IMG/VR virus record: IMGVR_UViG_3300037042_002565
Span: 1-35,365 of that record
Length of the DNA stretch: 35,365 nt
Strand: one strand, 5' to 3'
DNA from: a virus
Part shown: piece after piece, positions 24,580 to 31,530 of the stretch
How the letters are laid out: each line of letters begins with the position of its first letter
How positions within the stretch are numbered: position 1 is the first letter of the stretch
Notes under the pieces: model-generated
The model's database searches: none
What the model saw: only the letters and a program-made list of their open reading frames with translations
Told to the model about the DNA's origin: nothing
Program-made: the position numbers and the translations under genes

Positions 24580-24719
24580 TTTCTATTCCTCCATTTGCGT
24601 TTTTCTATAATGTCATCATAAAGCCAGATGGCAAACCAAATAGCGCAAGTAAAAGATATAAGAGTAAAACTGGTAAATAATACACATGCAACTATGTGTA
24701 TATACAAATCAATAGTCAT
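24576..24719 (-). CDS. 47-aa membrane protein
   Basis: MTIDLYIHIVACVLFTSFTL then ISFTCAIWFAIWLYDDIIEK and a basic end (RKWRNRK). It has one long or two closely packed hydrophobic segments (about 6-34) and a positive C-terminus. ATGA overlaps lie at both ends. It could be a membrane or holin-like factor, but there is no lysis cassette around it. Confidence 0.5.
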   Translation of the reverse strand: MTIDLYIHIVACVLFTSFTLISFTCAIWFAIWLYDDIIEKRKWRNRK

Positions 24720-24856
24720 TTATTTTTGCTCCTCATATACATGCTTCCAAAAGGCTTAAGCCATATTATTTGTTTAAAGTTAATTTGTTTTGCAGGGTGT
24801 GGTCGGGTGCTTTCTAAAAAACTGCCTATTCTTGTTCTAGGGTTAAGCCTCATCAT
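24716..24856 (-). CDS. possible 46-aa basic protein
   Basis: MMRLNPRTRIGSFLESTRPH continues to a basic C-terminus (MRSKNK). GGAG sits before the ATG, but that region is also the 3' end of a repeated module (see 24849-24874). The ATGA overlap with the membrane ORF supports it. No family; could be a chance frame created by the repeat. Confidence 0.35.
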   Translation of the reverse strand: MMRLNPRTRIGSFLESTRPHPAKQINFKQIIWLKPFGSMYMRSKNK

Positions 24857-24874
24857 CTACTCCAATACCGTGTG
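24849..24874 (-). repeat. 26-bp copy of the HGIGVDDE module end
   Basis: These 26 bases are identical to 25448-25473, where they encode the C-terminal HGIGVDDE of the 124-residue gene. Here the matching frame reads HGIGVDDEA and stop, but it has no proper gene in front of it. A shorter 22-bp relative sits at 25176-25197. This copy looks like a relic of a lost gene end. Confidence 0.85.
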
Positions 24875-24901
24875 GTGTTTGCACTAGCTTCAAACACTAT
24901 T

Positions 24902-25168
24902 TTAATTATTCGTTTCATTAAATTCCTCCAAGTCAGATGCTAGTCGTTTATGAAAAGATTCCTCACCATCATCACCAGCCAATAGCCAGTCAATTCGGTG
25001 AGCGTATATCTGCGCTACTTTTAGATACTTTACGCCATACTTTAATAGGTGAATGGTTTCCTCACTATATGGGTGCTCTGCTCTCTCATTGTTATAGATA
25101 GAATCTTCAATCGCGTTAACAATATCTGCAATTCTAAATTGACCGTAGTCAAAAGTTCCTCCGCTCAT
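24902..25168 (-). CDS. 88-aa conserved phage/plasmid-type protein
   Basis: MSGGTFDYGQFRIADIVNAI starts a family I recognise from many phages and plasmids ('M-S-G-G-x-F-D-Y-x-Q-(Y/F)-x-I'). It continues with a helical core and ends with AHRIDWLLAGDDGEESFHKR, the other conserved block. No function is established to my knowledge. The ATG overlaps the stop of the upstream gene by ATGA. A gap of about 45 bases with module debris follows it. Confidence 0.8.
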   Translation of the reverse strand: MSGGTFDYGQFRIADIVNAIEDSIYNNERAEHPYSEETIHLLKYGVKYLKVAQIYAHRIDWLLAGDDGEESFHKRLASDLEEFNETNN

Positions 25169-25455
25169 TTCTTATCTCCAATACCGTGTGCTTTTTCAAT
25201 AAGCCGAGTTAATTCAATAAATTTTGTACATGGATTTTTAGAAAATATCTCGTAGATTTCACCATCACTCAAAGGCTCAGGTACTTGCATCCATTGTGTT
25301 TCACCTATGTATGTTGTTTTACCCTCTTGCTCAGGCTGGGCGAGTAGTTCTTTTGCATACTCTATTTCAGCCCATGCAAAGTTATTTTTAGTACATTTTT
25401 GATGGATTTCTACAATTAACAGCAGTTCTTCCAGTGCTTTTCTAATACTCATCAT
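25165..25455 (-). CDS. 96-aa modular protein with LLAQPEQE and HGIG motifs
   Basis: An N-terminal helical part (MMSIRKALEELLLIVEIHQK) leads to KELLAQPEQEGK. After it come TTYIGETQWMQVPEPLSDGE, IYEIFSKNPC and a C-terminal IEKAHGIGDKK. LLAQPEQE is shared with the two genes at 25442 and 26014, and 'EP-L-(S/T)-D-(G/S)-E-I...EKAHGIG' with the gene at 25442. The family of short phage proteins with 'ALAQPEQEPVAW' and 'REPLTD' blocks is widespread and of unknown role. It overlaps the upstream gene by 14 bases. Confidence 0.7.
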   Translation of the reverse strand: MMSIRKALEELLLIVEIHQKCTKNNFAWAEIEYAKELLAQPEQEGKTTYIGETQWMQVPEPLSDGEIYEIFSKNPCTKFIELTRLIEKAHGIGDKK

Positions 25456-25816
25456 CTACTCCAATACCGTGTGCTTTTTCTGCAAGCTTAACCCCAGCCC
25501 AGTAGCTTTCTGCATTAGTCGCGTCTTTGTCAACTCTAAAGCCGTGTGATATTTCACTATCTGTCAAAGGCTCACGTTTTTGTGGTGAGGTGTAGAGTGG
25601 GCGAATATTTCGTACGACTCTAAAATTCTGAGGCTTTCCTTCCGCAAACTCAGAATCCCATTCACCTGAGTGGGGGCTTTGTTGTTCCCACATCCATGCC
25701 ACAGGCTCTTGCTCAGGTTGGGCGAGTAGTTCTTGTATTTCGTAAATAAACTTGGCAGGTATTGCGCTACCGCTATGGCTTGATATTCTTCTTAACAACT
25801 CTCTTTCTTTATTCAT
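25442..25816 (-). CDS. 124-aa modular protein with LLAQPEQE, REPLTD and HGIG motifs
   Basis: From ATG 25816 the order is: MNKERELLRRISSHSGSAIP, then EIQELLAQPEQEPVAWMWEQ, an acidic/Trp middle, RPLYTSPQKREPLTDSEI and the end WAGVKLAEKAHGIGVDDEY. This is the fullest member of the local set, and its block order matches the common phage protein type with 'PEQEPVAWM' and 'LYT-P-REPLTD'. A longer frame to 25873 is open but lies inside the upstream gene. The start overlaps that gene by 8 bases. Function is unknown. Confidence 0.72.
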   Translation of the reverse strand: MNKERELLRRISSHSGSAIPAKFIYEIQELLAQPEQEPVAWMWEQQSPHSGEWDSEFAEGKPQNFRVVRNIRPLYTSPQKREPLTDSEISHGFRVDKDATNAESYWAGVKLAEKAHGIGVDDEY

Positions 25817-26021
25817 CACCATGCCCCAATAAACTAAACTTTGCCAGCTCAAGAAAATAAACAACTTCAGCAAAATTCATCTTTGATGCCCGCGTAATTA
25901 GTTTATCGTCCTCGTCAATACCGATTATAAAAACCTTTTTAAGGTCTTTCCTCTTACAATGATCTAACGCTTGATTGACGCTCATATTTTCGTGTGGAGG
26001 TAGTTCGGTTATATTACTCAT
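25809..26021 (-). CDS. 70-aa conserved phage protein
   Basis: MSNITELPPHENMSVNQALD continues HCKRKDLKKVFIIGIDEDDK and then a helical end. The 'T-x-L-P-P-H-(D/E)-N-M-(S/T)-V-x-Q' start is a recurring signature in small proteins of Gram-negative phages; the middle strand 'KKVFIIGIDEDDKL' and the helix after it fit that family. Function is unknown. Starts at 26030 (GTG) and 26024 are also open; 26021 gives the family start. The gene overlaps its upstream neighbour by 8 bases. Confidence 0.72.
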   Translation of the reverse strand: MSNITELPPHENMSVNQALDHCKRKDLKKVFIIGIDEDDKLITRASKMNFAEVVYFLELAKFSLLGHGDE

Positions 26022-26241
26022 CATCTTCACCTAAAATTATATCTGTAAAATAATCAAGCTTCCTGTGCGGTACATCTTGACCGTCAACAAAGCCTTGCTT
26101 GTATCCTCTTTTGTACCATTCCAGTTTCAAATCTTGCTTAGTCTCAGGTTGGGCGAGTAGTTCCTCCACTTCACAGCTTATAGTATTGTTTAACCACCCC
26201 GTAGCTAAAATCTTTTTCAATAAATCTCTTTCAGGACTCAT
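26014..26241 (-). CDS. 75-aa protein with LLAQPE module
   Basis: MSPERDLLKKILATGWLNNT then ISCEVEELLAQPETKQDLKL and a C-terminal part with GYKQGFVDGQDVPHRK. It shares its first 40 residues in plan with the gene at 25442 (a short 'ERxLLxxI' helix and then 'ELLAQPE') but then diverges. The ATG overlaps the upstream stop (TGATG at 26239-26243). No function known. Confidence 0.65.
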   Translation of the reverse strand: MSPERDLLKKILATGWLNNTISCEVEELLAQPETKQDLKLEWYKRGYKQGFVDGQDVPHRKLDYFTDIILGEDDE

Positions 26242-26780
26242 CACGCGTACCTCGCCCAGAATTGGTTTGAATTGATCGCAACGCGCTGCGTGTTGCAGTA
26301 TTTAGTTACGTGCTTTGAGGCTTGTAACCAGTTTATTAACAGCATTACATGTGGGGTTAAGCGTATTTCCCCGATGTTCTTTTTACTTGCTCCTGAGATC
26401 GCCTCTTGTGCGAGCACCTCTCTATACTGCTGCTGCCACGCTGCTAATTCATAAATATCAAATAAGTCCATGCCGTCCATGCGCAACATCTTAACTTTAG
26501 GCATGTTGAACCTAATGTCTTTCTGTATTGTCCTTAAGTGGGCTGTTGTGATACCCATCTTCTTGGCCTCATCTTTGAGCGTAGTCGTGTTAGCTGGCTG
26601 GTTCGCCACCTTGCGTATTCTAGGTGCGTATATTGTCACTGCTTTCTTAGCTGCGATCTCGTCACGCACTTTTTGGTGGTACGCCTTGGAGTTGGCGTTC
26701 ATTGTTTCCTTATTCTTTTGGTAATACGCTGCCCTGTCAGCAACCTTTTTTTCTTTTCGTTCTTCTAAAGTTTTTTTCAT
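26241..26780 (-). CDS. 179-aa basic protein, possible DNA-binding
   Basis: Residues 1-50 are a Lys-rich helical stretch (KKVADRAAYYQKNKETMNAN, SKAYHQKVRDEI) like the spacer repeats of HNH-type phage proteins. Residues 60-120 contain a helix-turn-helix-like part (TTLKDEAKKMGITTAHLRTI) followed by DIRFNMPKVKML. The C-terminus is helical with no nuclease motif. I infer a DNA-binding protein, possibly a regulator or a decayed homing protein. The ATG overlaps the stop of the fused gene upstream (ATGA) and its ribosome site lies in that gene's last codons. Confidence 0.6.
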   Translation of the reverse strand: MKKTLEERKEKKVADRAAYYQKNKETMNANSKAYHQKVRDEIAAKKAVTIYAPRIRKVANQPANTTTLKDEAKKMGITTAHLRTIQKDIRFNMPKVKMLRMDGMDLFDIYELAAWQQQYREVLAQEAISGASKKNIGEIRLTPHVMLLINWLQASKHVTKYCNTQRVAINSNQFWARYA

Positions 26781-27187
26781 TTTAGTTTCCTTTTTTCTTG
26801 TATCAACCTGTGTAATGTTAATTGGAGTAGCTTAAGTTCTATCAGTTCGTGTGGGACTGATTCTCTTATTTGTGTATTTGATATTTTAAAAGTCAATGCC
26901 ATATTGGAAACGACAAGAGCAGTAGGATGCGCCGCACGGTATTTTTTTTTATGAGTAGCGCTCTTTTCAGGATTATTAGTGCGCCATTTTGCACAATTCA
27001 ACTTTCGCTTTTCAGGATTATTAGTGTGCCATTTTGCACAACTCAACTTTTGCTTTTCAGGATTATTAGTGCGCCATTTTGCACAACTCAACTTTTGCTT
27101 CTCTTTCTTAGTCTGCTCTAACGTCAATAATGTTTCTATCTCTAGCTGTAGTCTTTCTCGCAATATTGTTAAGTCTGGAATGTTCAT
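26777..27187 (-). CDS. 136-aa KWRxNNPEK-repeat protein (fusion of two neighbouring genes)
   Basis: Residues 1-20 (MNIPDLTILRERLQLEIETL) equal the start of the gene at 27470-27688. From LTLEQTKKEK onward the protein follows the gene at 27184-27498: a block of 15-residue basic repeats (three copies of K-L-(S/N)-C-A-K-W-(R/H)-T-N-N-P-E-K), AAHPTALVVSNMALTFKIS and the shared end LIQEKRKLK. The repeat type occurs as a spacer in HNH endonucleases, but no nuclease motif is present. The structure shows a tandem duplication followed by a deletion that fused the two reading frames. ATGA overlaps lie at both ends. Confidence 0.7.
   Translation of the reverse strand: MNIPDLTILRERLQLEIETLLTLEQTKKEKQKLSCAKWRTNNPEKQKLSCAKWHTNNPEKRKLNCAKWRTNNPEKSATHKKKYRAAHPTALVVSNMALTFKISNTQIRESVPHELIELKLLQLTLHRLIQEKRKLK
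26966..27100 (-). repeat. 45-bp coding tandem repeat, three copies
   Basis: Units at 26966-27010, 27011-27055 and 27056-27100 differ at only a few bases. Each encodes one K-x-K-L-x-C-A-K-W-x-T-N-N-P-E block. A related pair of 45-bp units (27373-27417 and 27418-27462) lies in the paralogous gene. Confidence 0.9.
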
Positions 27188-27498
27188 TTTAGTTTCCTTT
27201 TTTCTTGTATTAACCTGTGTAAGGTTAATTGGAGTAGCTTAAGTTCTATTAGCTCTTGTGGGACTATTTCTCTTAGTTGTATGCTCGATATTTTAAACCT
27301 TAGTGCCATACCGTTAATAACTGAAACGGTAGGGTGATTCACATAATACGCTGCCCTGTCAGCACTAACTTTTTCAGGATTATCCGCTCGCCATTTGGCA
27401 GAGGTAGCTTTAGCTTTTTCAGGATTATCCGCTCGCCATTTGGCAGTGGTAGCCTTTTTCTTCTCTTTCTTAGTCTGCTCTAACGTCAATGTAGTCAT
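27184..27498 (-). CDS. 104-aa KWRADNPEK-repeat protein
   Basis: From ATG 27498: MTTLTLEQTKKEKKKATTAK, then two 15-residue units with AKWRADNPEK. These are followed by VSADRAAYYVNHPTVSVING and the end MALRFKISSIQLREIVPQEL...LIQEKRKLK. The last 60 residues are closely similar to the fused gene downstream. A longer frame to 27561 exists but lies inside the neighbouring gene. It overlaps that gene by 29 bases. The last codons double as the ribosome site (AAGGAAACTAAAATG) for the following gene. Function is unknown. Confidence 0.65.
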   Translation of the reverse strand: MTTLTLEQTKKEKKKATTAKWRADNPEKAKATSAKWRADNPEKVSADRAAYYVNHPTVSVINGMALRFKISSIQLREIVPQELIELKLLQLTLHRLIQEKRKLK

Positions 27499-27688
27499 GT
27501 TCAAGTGCCTTGTTAGCGTTATCTGGGAGTGCTTTAGTTGCCATGATCTCGGCCAACACACTGTTAATTACACCATTGGCTAAGTTAGAGACAACCTTAG
27601 CCTGATTGATACTTGTCTCACCTGCCTGCAATGTTTTTATCTCTAGCTGTAGTCTTTCTCGCAATATTGTTAAGTCTGGAATGTTCAT
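27470..27688 (-). CDS. 72-aa helical protein, unknown
   Basis: MNIPDLTILRERLQLEIKTL then QAGETSINQAKVVSNLANGV and INSVLAEIMATKALPDNANK. It is an all-helical small protein with an internal pattern like phage DUF proteins that begin 'L..L...L..EI..L..GE.S...A..V..LA...I..V.AEI'. It looks like a complete, conserved protein. Its first 20 codons were copied to the start of the fused gene at 26777-27187. The start has AAGGAAACTAAAATG. Confidence 0.65.
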   Translation of the reverse strand: MNIPDLTILRERLQLEIKTLQAGETSINQAKVVSNLANGVINSVLAEIMATKALPDNANKALEHDYIDVRAD

Positions 27689-27698
27689 TTTAGTTTCC

Positions 27699-27869
27699 TT
27701 ATATTAATTCTAGTTTCATTAGTTGATAGTCATCGAATTTCAGCAGGGTATCAACCATTAGTGCTGTGCATTTCTTTTCAATCTCAATAGGACTCATGTT
27801 GTAAATTCGTTCAGACACATACAGCCTGACCAGTGTTTCTCGTTCAGAGTGGGTCATGGGTACGCTCAT
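27699..27869 (-). CDS. 56-aa helical protein
   Basis: MSVPMTHSERETLVRLYVSE continues RIYNMSPIEIEKKCTALMVD and then a short helix (LLKFDDYQLMKLELI). AGGGGA precedes the ATG; an internal ATG at codon 5 is possible. It begins 2 bases after the stop of the 129-residue gene and ends 10 bases before the next start. No family recognised. Confidence 0.6.
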   Translation of the reverse strand: MSVPMTHSERETLVRLYVSERIYNMSPIEIEKKCTALMVDTLLKFDDYQLMKLELI

Positions 27870-27870
27870 C

Positions 27871-28260
27871 TTATTCCCCTAGTGCTAAGATTTTAGATTT
27901 TAGTTCGGGCAGGTCTGCATCTGGGACGTTCTTAAGGATGGTAGCTCCCTTGTAGGTTGCTATAAGAGCCTTAATGTCCTCTTTAGTTCCTCTTTTATTG
28001 GCAATCATTGATGATGACAATGCTTGAAGTTCTGATCTGAGCTCGTCAGGATTATTGACAGGTGCACGTAACTCAGATATGGTTAGCTCCTCTGGCTGTT
28101 TAGCTTTGGCCTTACTTACTGGTTTAACTTGTTCAGCTGCAATCTCTTGGACTACTTGTAATGCAAGGTTGGTTATAGGTTGTGGTGTCCAATCATTTAA
28201 CATATCTATTAGTGTCTTGATAGACAGGTTCAATTCGTTTATGTTTTGTTCTAAGCTCAT
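27871..28260 (-). CDS. 129-aa protein, first gene of the leftward operon
   Basis: Residues 1-30 are a coiled-coil-like helix (EQNINELNLSIKTLIDMLND). A Pro/Lys linker follows (about 30-60). The C-terminal third (SMIANKRGTKEDIKALIATY then GATILKNVPDADLPELKSKI) is a small helical domain seen at the end of several phage proteins of unknown role. As the first gene after the strong promoter at 28389-28417 it will be made early and abundantly. I cannot name it; a regulator or DNA-associated protein is possible. Confidence 0.65.
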   Translation of the reverse strand: MSLEQNINELNLSIKTLIDMLNDWTPQPITNLALQVVQEIAAEQVKPVSKAKAKQPEELTISELRAPVNNPDELRSELQALSSSMIANKRGTKEDIKALIATYKGATILKNVPDADLPELKSKILALGE

Positions 28261-28299
28261 TTTTATTTTTCCTTTGTGAAGGGCACTAGGATTAATGCT

Positions 28300-28380
28300 C
28301 TTTATAAAGAACTATTACTACGCGATCTATCCGTGGTGTTCGGGTCATGTACTCTTTCAAAGTAGAGCGGACTTTTAAGT
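28300..28380. promoter_or_regulatory. three short palindromes downstream of the leftward promoter (candidate operators)
   Basis: CTTTATAAAG (28300-28309), CTTTCAAAG (28354-28362) and ACTTTTAAGT (28371-28380) lie in the leader of the leftward operon. Two of them are within 30 bases of its expected start point. The divergent Cro-like gene is next to them. They could be repressor sites; no binding consensus is proven. Confidence 0.4.
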
Positions 28381-28388
28381 TCGGGATT

Positions 28389-28417
28389 AGAATATCGTAA
28401 TGTTTAGCCCTTGTCAA
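28389..28417 (-). promoter_or_regulatory. strong sigma70-like leftward promoter
   Basis: A perfect TTGACA (28412-28417) and TATTCT (28389-28394) on the minus strand are exactly 17 bases apart, placing the start near 28382. It faces the long leftward gene run. It is the best host-type promoter in the window, as expected for an early phage promoter read by host RNA polymerase. Confidence 0.8.
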
Positions 28418-28523
28418 CATCTAGTTTGAAATTAATTTAAATATTTATTCGGTTGCGTTTAAGCATAAGCATGTTAAGGTATGCACAACACAAACACAAC
28501 ATTTAATTAACTAAGGATACAAT

Positions 28524-28745
28524 ATGAGTAGCATTACTAAAGAACTTTTTGACGAGATCATTTTACATTTCCAAACCCGATCAAAGTTAGCCCGATTGTT
28601 AGGTGTTGATCGCAGTGCGCTAACTAATTGGTATAAATCTAGAATTATTCCCCCTGCACGGGCCATACAAATAGAAATTATATCTGATGGGGCCTTCTTA
28701 GCTCGTGATATCGCTGGGGTTGGTTATGACCAGTCAAACGTATAA
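28524..28745 (+). CDS. Cro/YdaS-like helix-turn-helix regulator
   Basis: The protein has 73 residues. ITKELFDEIILHFQTRSKLA, then RLLGVDRSALTNWYKSRIIP and ARAIQIEIIS show the Cro-like order: helix 2 'SKLARLLGV', recognition helix 'RSALTNWYK', then the 'IPPARAIQIE' turn shared with YdaS/Cro proteins that bind operators as dimers. AAGGAT precedes the ATG. The gene runs away from the leftward operon and overlaps the primase-helicase start by 20 bases. I infer that it represses the leftward promoter or its own; there is no CI-like partner in the window. Confidence 0.8.
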   Translation: MSSITKELFDEIILHFQTRSKLARLLGVDRSALTNWYKSRIIPPARAIQIEIISDGAFLARDIAGVGYDQSNV

Positions 28746-31182
28746 AATCGCTATTGGTGGTAAGAATCTCGGAGTTTGCGAGAATCATGAATTCACATGG
28801 CCTGTGTTGGTCGAGAAACTAACTACGCATAAGCAGTCTGATAATAAAACAGGCGCATGGTTCTTAGGTGGCTCTGTCAAGGGTACTAAACGATCAGATA
28901 GTGAAATGGTTAGTCGTTCGGTCTTAACTTATGATATAGACAATTCGGGCATGACTCTTGGTGCAATCCAATACGAGTTGATCATGAATTTAGACTGTGC
29001 TTGGTTGGCTTACTCTACGTTCAGCCATACCGATGACAATCCTAAAGTCCGTGTGGTTATACCCCTTAGTAAAGAGATATCTCCTTCACAATATAAGGCG
29101 TTATCCATTAAGGTGGCTGAAGAAATAGGTATCCCTGTTGATTCAGCCAGTTTCGTACCATCACAAGCCATGTTCTCAGCACGTTGCAAGGACTTATCAA
29201 CAGCGTGGTCATTTAGTCAAGACGGTGAGCCTTATGAAGTGGCGCAGCCTTTGGCTCTAGTTAGTTCTAGTAGTCAGGCTGAGGGGCTAAAGGGAACGGA
29301 TGACGCTGATCTTGATGACGCTGTTAGAGGTTTGGAGTTGGCTGTAAGGGCGATCCCCAGCGATATTTCCGATCATGATGTGCAGTCGTACCTTGACGCA
29401 TACCCAGCAGGTGAACTTGATTATCATGGTTGGTTTGCTGTTTGCGCATCGATACATCACCAGTACAGCGGTTCGGATAAGGGTTTTAACATATGGTATC
29501 AGTGGTCTTTGCTAGGCAATGAGACTAAGAACGAGACCGAGCTTCGTGCTAAGTGGGACTCTATTAACGAGCGTAGCGTTCCCCGTACCTTTGCTAGTGT
29601 GATCTACGCTGTTAAAGAGTCTGGTGCGCAGGTCTTACTCGAAGCTTCGGGTATGTCGGCACATAGTGACGTGTTCGAACAATTGCTTGTGGACGCATCT
29701 GAAGTGTCAAGTTTGTCTGAATATGAAGACCTTAAGGCTCGGCTTCTTTCTATACCTACGTTCAAGTTGGGTGGCGACTTGCGGGGCATGTTGGCATCAG
29801 AGATCGCGCAGGGTTTTGGTAAGATGAAAGGTATCACTAAGGCGCAGATCGCCAAGGCCATTACGCCTGTGGGTAAGGGTGGTGGTGGTGTAATGTCGGT
29901 GGAAGATATCCCTGCATGGGTTGGTGATTGGGTGTTTATAGAAACCTTGTGCGAGTTCTATAATATAAGGTTGAACTATGGGATCAGGAAGGAGGCGTTT
30001 AACGCTAAGTATGATCGCGAAGGCGATTGCGTAGCCTCTGGCGTACCTGCATCGGTTTTGGCTTTGGTTGAGTATCGTATACCTGTTGTTGTAGGGCAGT
30101 TGTTTTGGCCCGGATGCGGTACGCTCATGCGTTACGATGGTAAAGCACTGGTTAACACCTACCGCGCGCATAACGTTACACCTGTGGTCGAGTATGATGC
30201 CGGAGGGTTGGAGGCGGTGCGTATGTTTGAGGCGCAGTTAGCGATGCTCTTACCTGTTAAGCGTGAGCGTGAGCTGTTGTTGCACTGGTTGGTGTTTGTT
30301 TATCAGAACGCGGGTAAGCGTTTGAACTGGTCGATTATCTTGCAGGGTGCGCAGGGTGCTGGTAAAACTTACTTTAAGGATGTAATGAAGCTTTTGATGG
30401 GCGCGAATGCGCGTTCGCTTGATCCGTCAGCCATTGGCGGGAGGTTTTCGGGGTGGGCGACTGGTTGCCTTTTGAATATAGTTGAAGAAATCCGTGTTAA
30501 TGGGGTTAATCGGTATGAAATTATGGATGCTATCAAGCCTTTTATAACGAATGCTGAGGTTGCTATCGAGCGTAAAGGTCGCGATCATGAAATAGTGCCT
30601 AACTTCACCTCGTATTTGTTCTTAACTAATCATAAAGACGCTGTTCCTATCGGTGATGGTGATCGCAGGTACTGTATTTTGTTCTCGGCTATACAAACAG
30701 AAGAGCAATTATATAAGATTTTTGGTGGTGAAGTGCCAACAGGCGAGTATTTTGATCGTTTATATGACGTTACTCGTGCGAATGTGGGTTCTTTAGCCAA
30801 GTATTTTACCGATTATGTGTTGCCTGATGACTTTAAACCGTATGGGCGAGCCCCATCTACTGAGGGTAAAGCTGAAATGGCAGGGTTATCTATATCAGAA
30901 AACCGTCAAACTTTAGAAGATTTGCTCGACAAACATCGTTGCGAATTGATAAATGAGCAGTTTATCGACATAACTGAGCTAAATAGACGATGTGTTTATG
31001 ATGGTGATGACGTTCCAAAAACGAGATCGTTGTCTGCAATTTTGTTAGAAAAAGGTTTTCGGCAGATTAAGGGGAGATGTTTTATGACCTATCAACCAAG
31101 ACAACGGCATTACGTTTGGATAAAAGAAGGGTTAGAAGACAAATATGCAATCGATAAAATCAAGGAACATTTAGACAACTAA
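28726..31182 (+). CDS. primase-helicase (AEP-like primase, PriCT, SF3/D5-type helicase)
   Basis: The protein has 818 residues from ATG 28726 (a GTG at 28705 is open but less likely). At the N-terminus, SVLTYDIDNSG (D70, D72), STFSHTDDNPKVRVVIPL (H101) and SFVPSQAMFSA fit the archaeo-eukaryotic primase pattern. Residues 195-300 look like a PriCT domain (LDYHGWFAVCASIHHQY, IWYQWS, WDSINERSVPRTFASVIYAV). Residues 530-650 are a D5/SF3-like ATPase: Walker A GAQGAGKT (541-548), Walker B LLNIVEEIR (E587, E588), motif C YLFLTNHKDA (N635) and an Arg finger in GDRRY. It should prime and unwind DNA at the start of replication. A likely origin follows immediately. Confidence 0.9.
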   Translation: MTSQTYKIAIGGKNLGVCENHEFTWPVLVEKLTTHKQSDNKTGAWFLGGSVKGTKRSDSEMVSRSVLTYDIDNSGMTLGAIQYELIMNLDCAWLAYSTFSHTDDNPKVRVVIPLSKEISPSQYKALSIKVAEEIGIPVDSASFVPSQAMFSARCKDLSTAWSFSQDGEPYEVAQPLALVSSSSQAEGLKGTDDADLDDAVRGLELAVRAIPSDISDHDVQSYLDAYPAGELDYHGWFAVCASIHHQYSGSDKGFNIWYQWSLLGNETKNETELRAKWDSINERSVPRTFASVIYAVKESGAQVLLEASGMSAHSDVFEQLLVDASEVSSLSEYEDLKARLLSIPTFKLGGDLRGMLASEIAQGFGKMKGITKAQIAKAITPVGKGGGGVMSVEDIPAWVGDWVFIETLCEFYNIRLNYGIRKEAFNAKYDREGDCVASGVPASVLALVEYRIPVVVGQLFWPGCGTLMRYDGKALVNTYRAHNVTPVVEYDAGGLEAVRMFEAQLAMLLPVKRERELLLHWLVFVYQNAGKRLNWSIILQGAQGAGKTYFKDVMKLLMGANARSLDPSAIGGRFSGWATGCLLNIVEEIRVNGVNRYEIMDAIKPFITNAEVAIERKGRDHEIVPNFTSYLFLTNHKDAVPIGDGDRRYCILFSAIQTEEQLYKIFGGEVPTGEYFDRLYDVTRANVGSLAKYFTDYVLPDDFKPYGRAPSTEGKAEMAGLSISENRQTLEDLLDKHRCELINEQFIDITELNRRCVYDGDDVPKTRSLSAILLEKGFRQIKGRCFMTYQPRQRHYVWIKEGLEDKYAIDKIKEHLDN

Positions 31183-31197
31183 TTTCTTGCAGGCCTT

Positions 31198-31520
31198 AGC
31201 CAGTACGCAATGTACCCAAAGTACGCAATGTAGTACGCAATAAAAAAACATTGCGTACTGGTCTAAACTATTGATTTATATCTCTTTATACTCTTTTAGT
31301 ACTCAATACTCAATAATATAGATAAATTAGTATATAGAAAATATATTTATAAAATATATAAATATATATAAAAAGAAATTTCCTATAGAGCTAATACAAA
31401 ATTGTGTTTTATTGCGTACCAGACCTGCCAAAACACCCCTCTAGCCCACGGCTGGCGCGGGTTGTCGTCAGTACTCAATGGTTTTGCTCATTGCGTACTT
31501 TGAGTACTTTTTAATTATTT
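31198..31520. other. putative replication origin: iteron-like repeats and AT-rich region
   Basis: The 348-base gap after the primase-helicase is noncoding. It holds direct copies of AGTACGCAATG (31202-31212, 31220-31230, and 31232-31241 minus one base) and the inverse CATTGCGTACT at 31249-31259 and 31489-31499. There is a partial inverse copy at 31411-31419 and variants AGTACTCAAT(G) at 31298-31307 and 31470-31480. Between them lies an A/T-only-like stretch (about 31311-31383). Repeats beside an easily melted region next to a primase-helicase gene are the classic origin arrangement. Function is inferred. Confidence 0.65.
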
Positions 31521-31530
31521 AGGAGGATTT

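Noticed and set aside
29797-30171. 124-aa open frame opposite the primase-helicase
   Set aside because: Antisense to the conserved domain boundary of a long gene; no start signal.
31202-31259. CRISPR-like array
   Set aside because: Repeats are only 11 bp, in both orientations, with spacers of 1-8 bases; this fits protein-binding iterons, not CRISPR.
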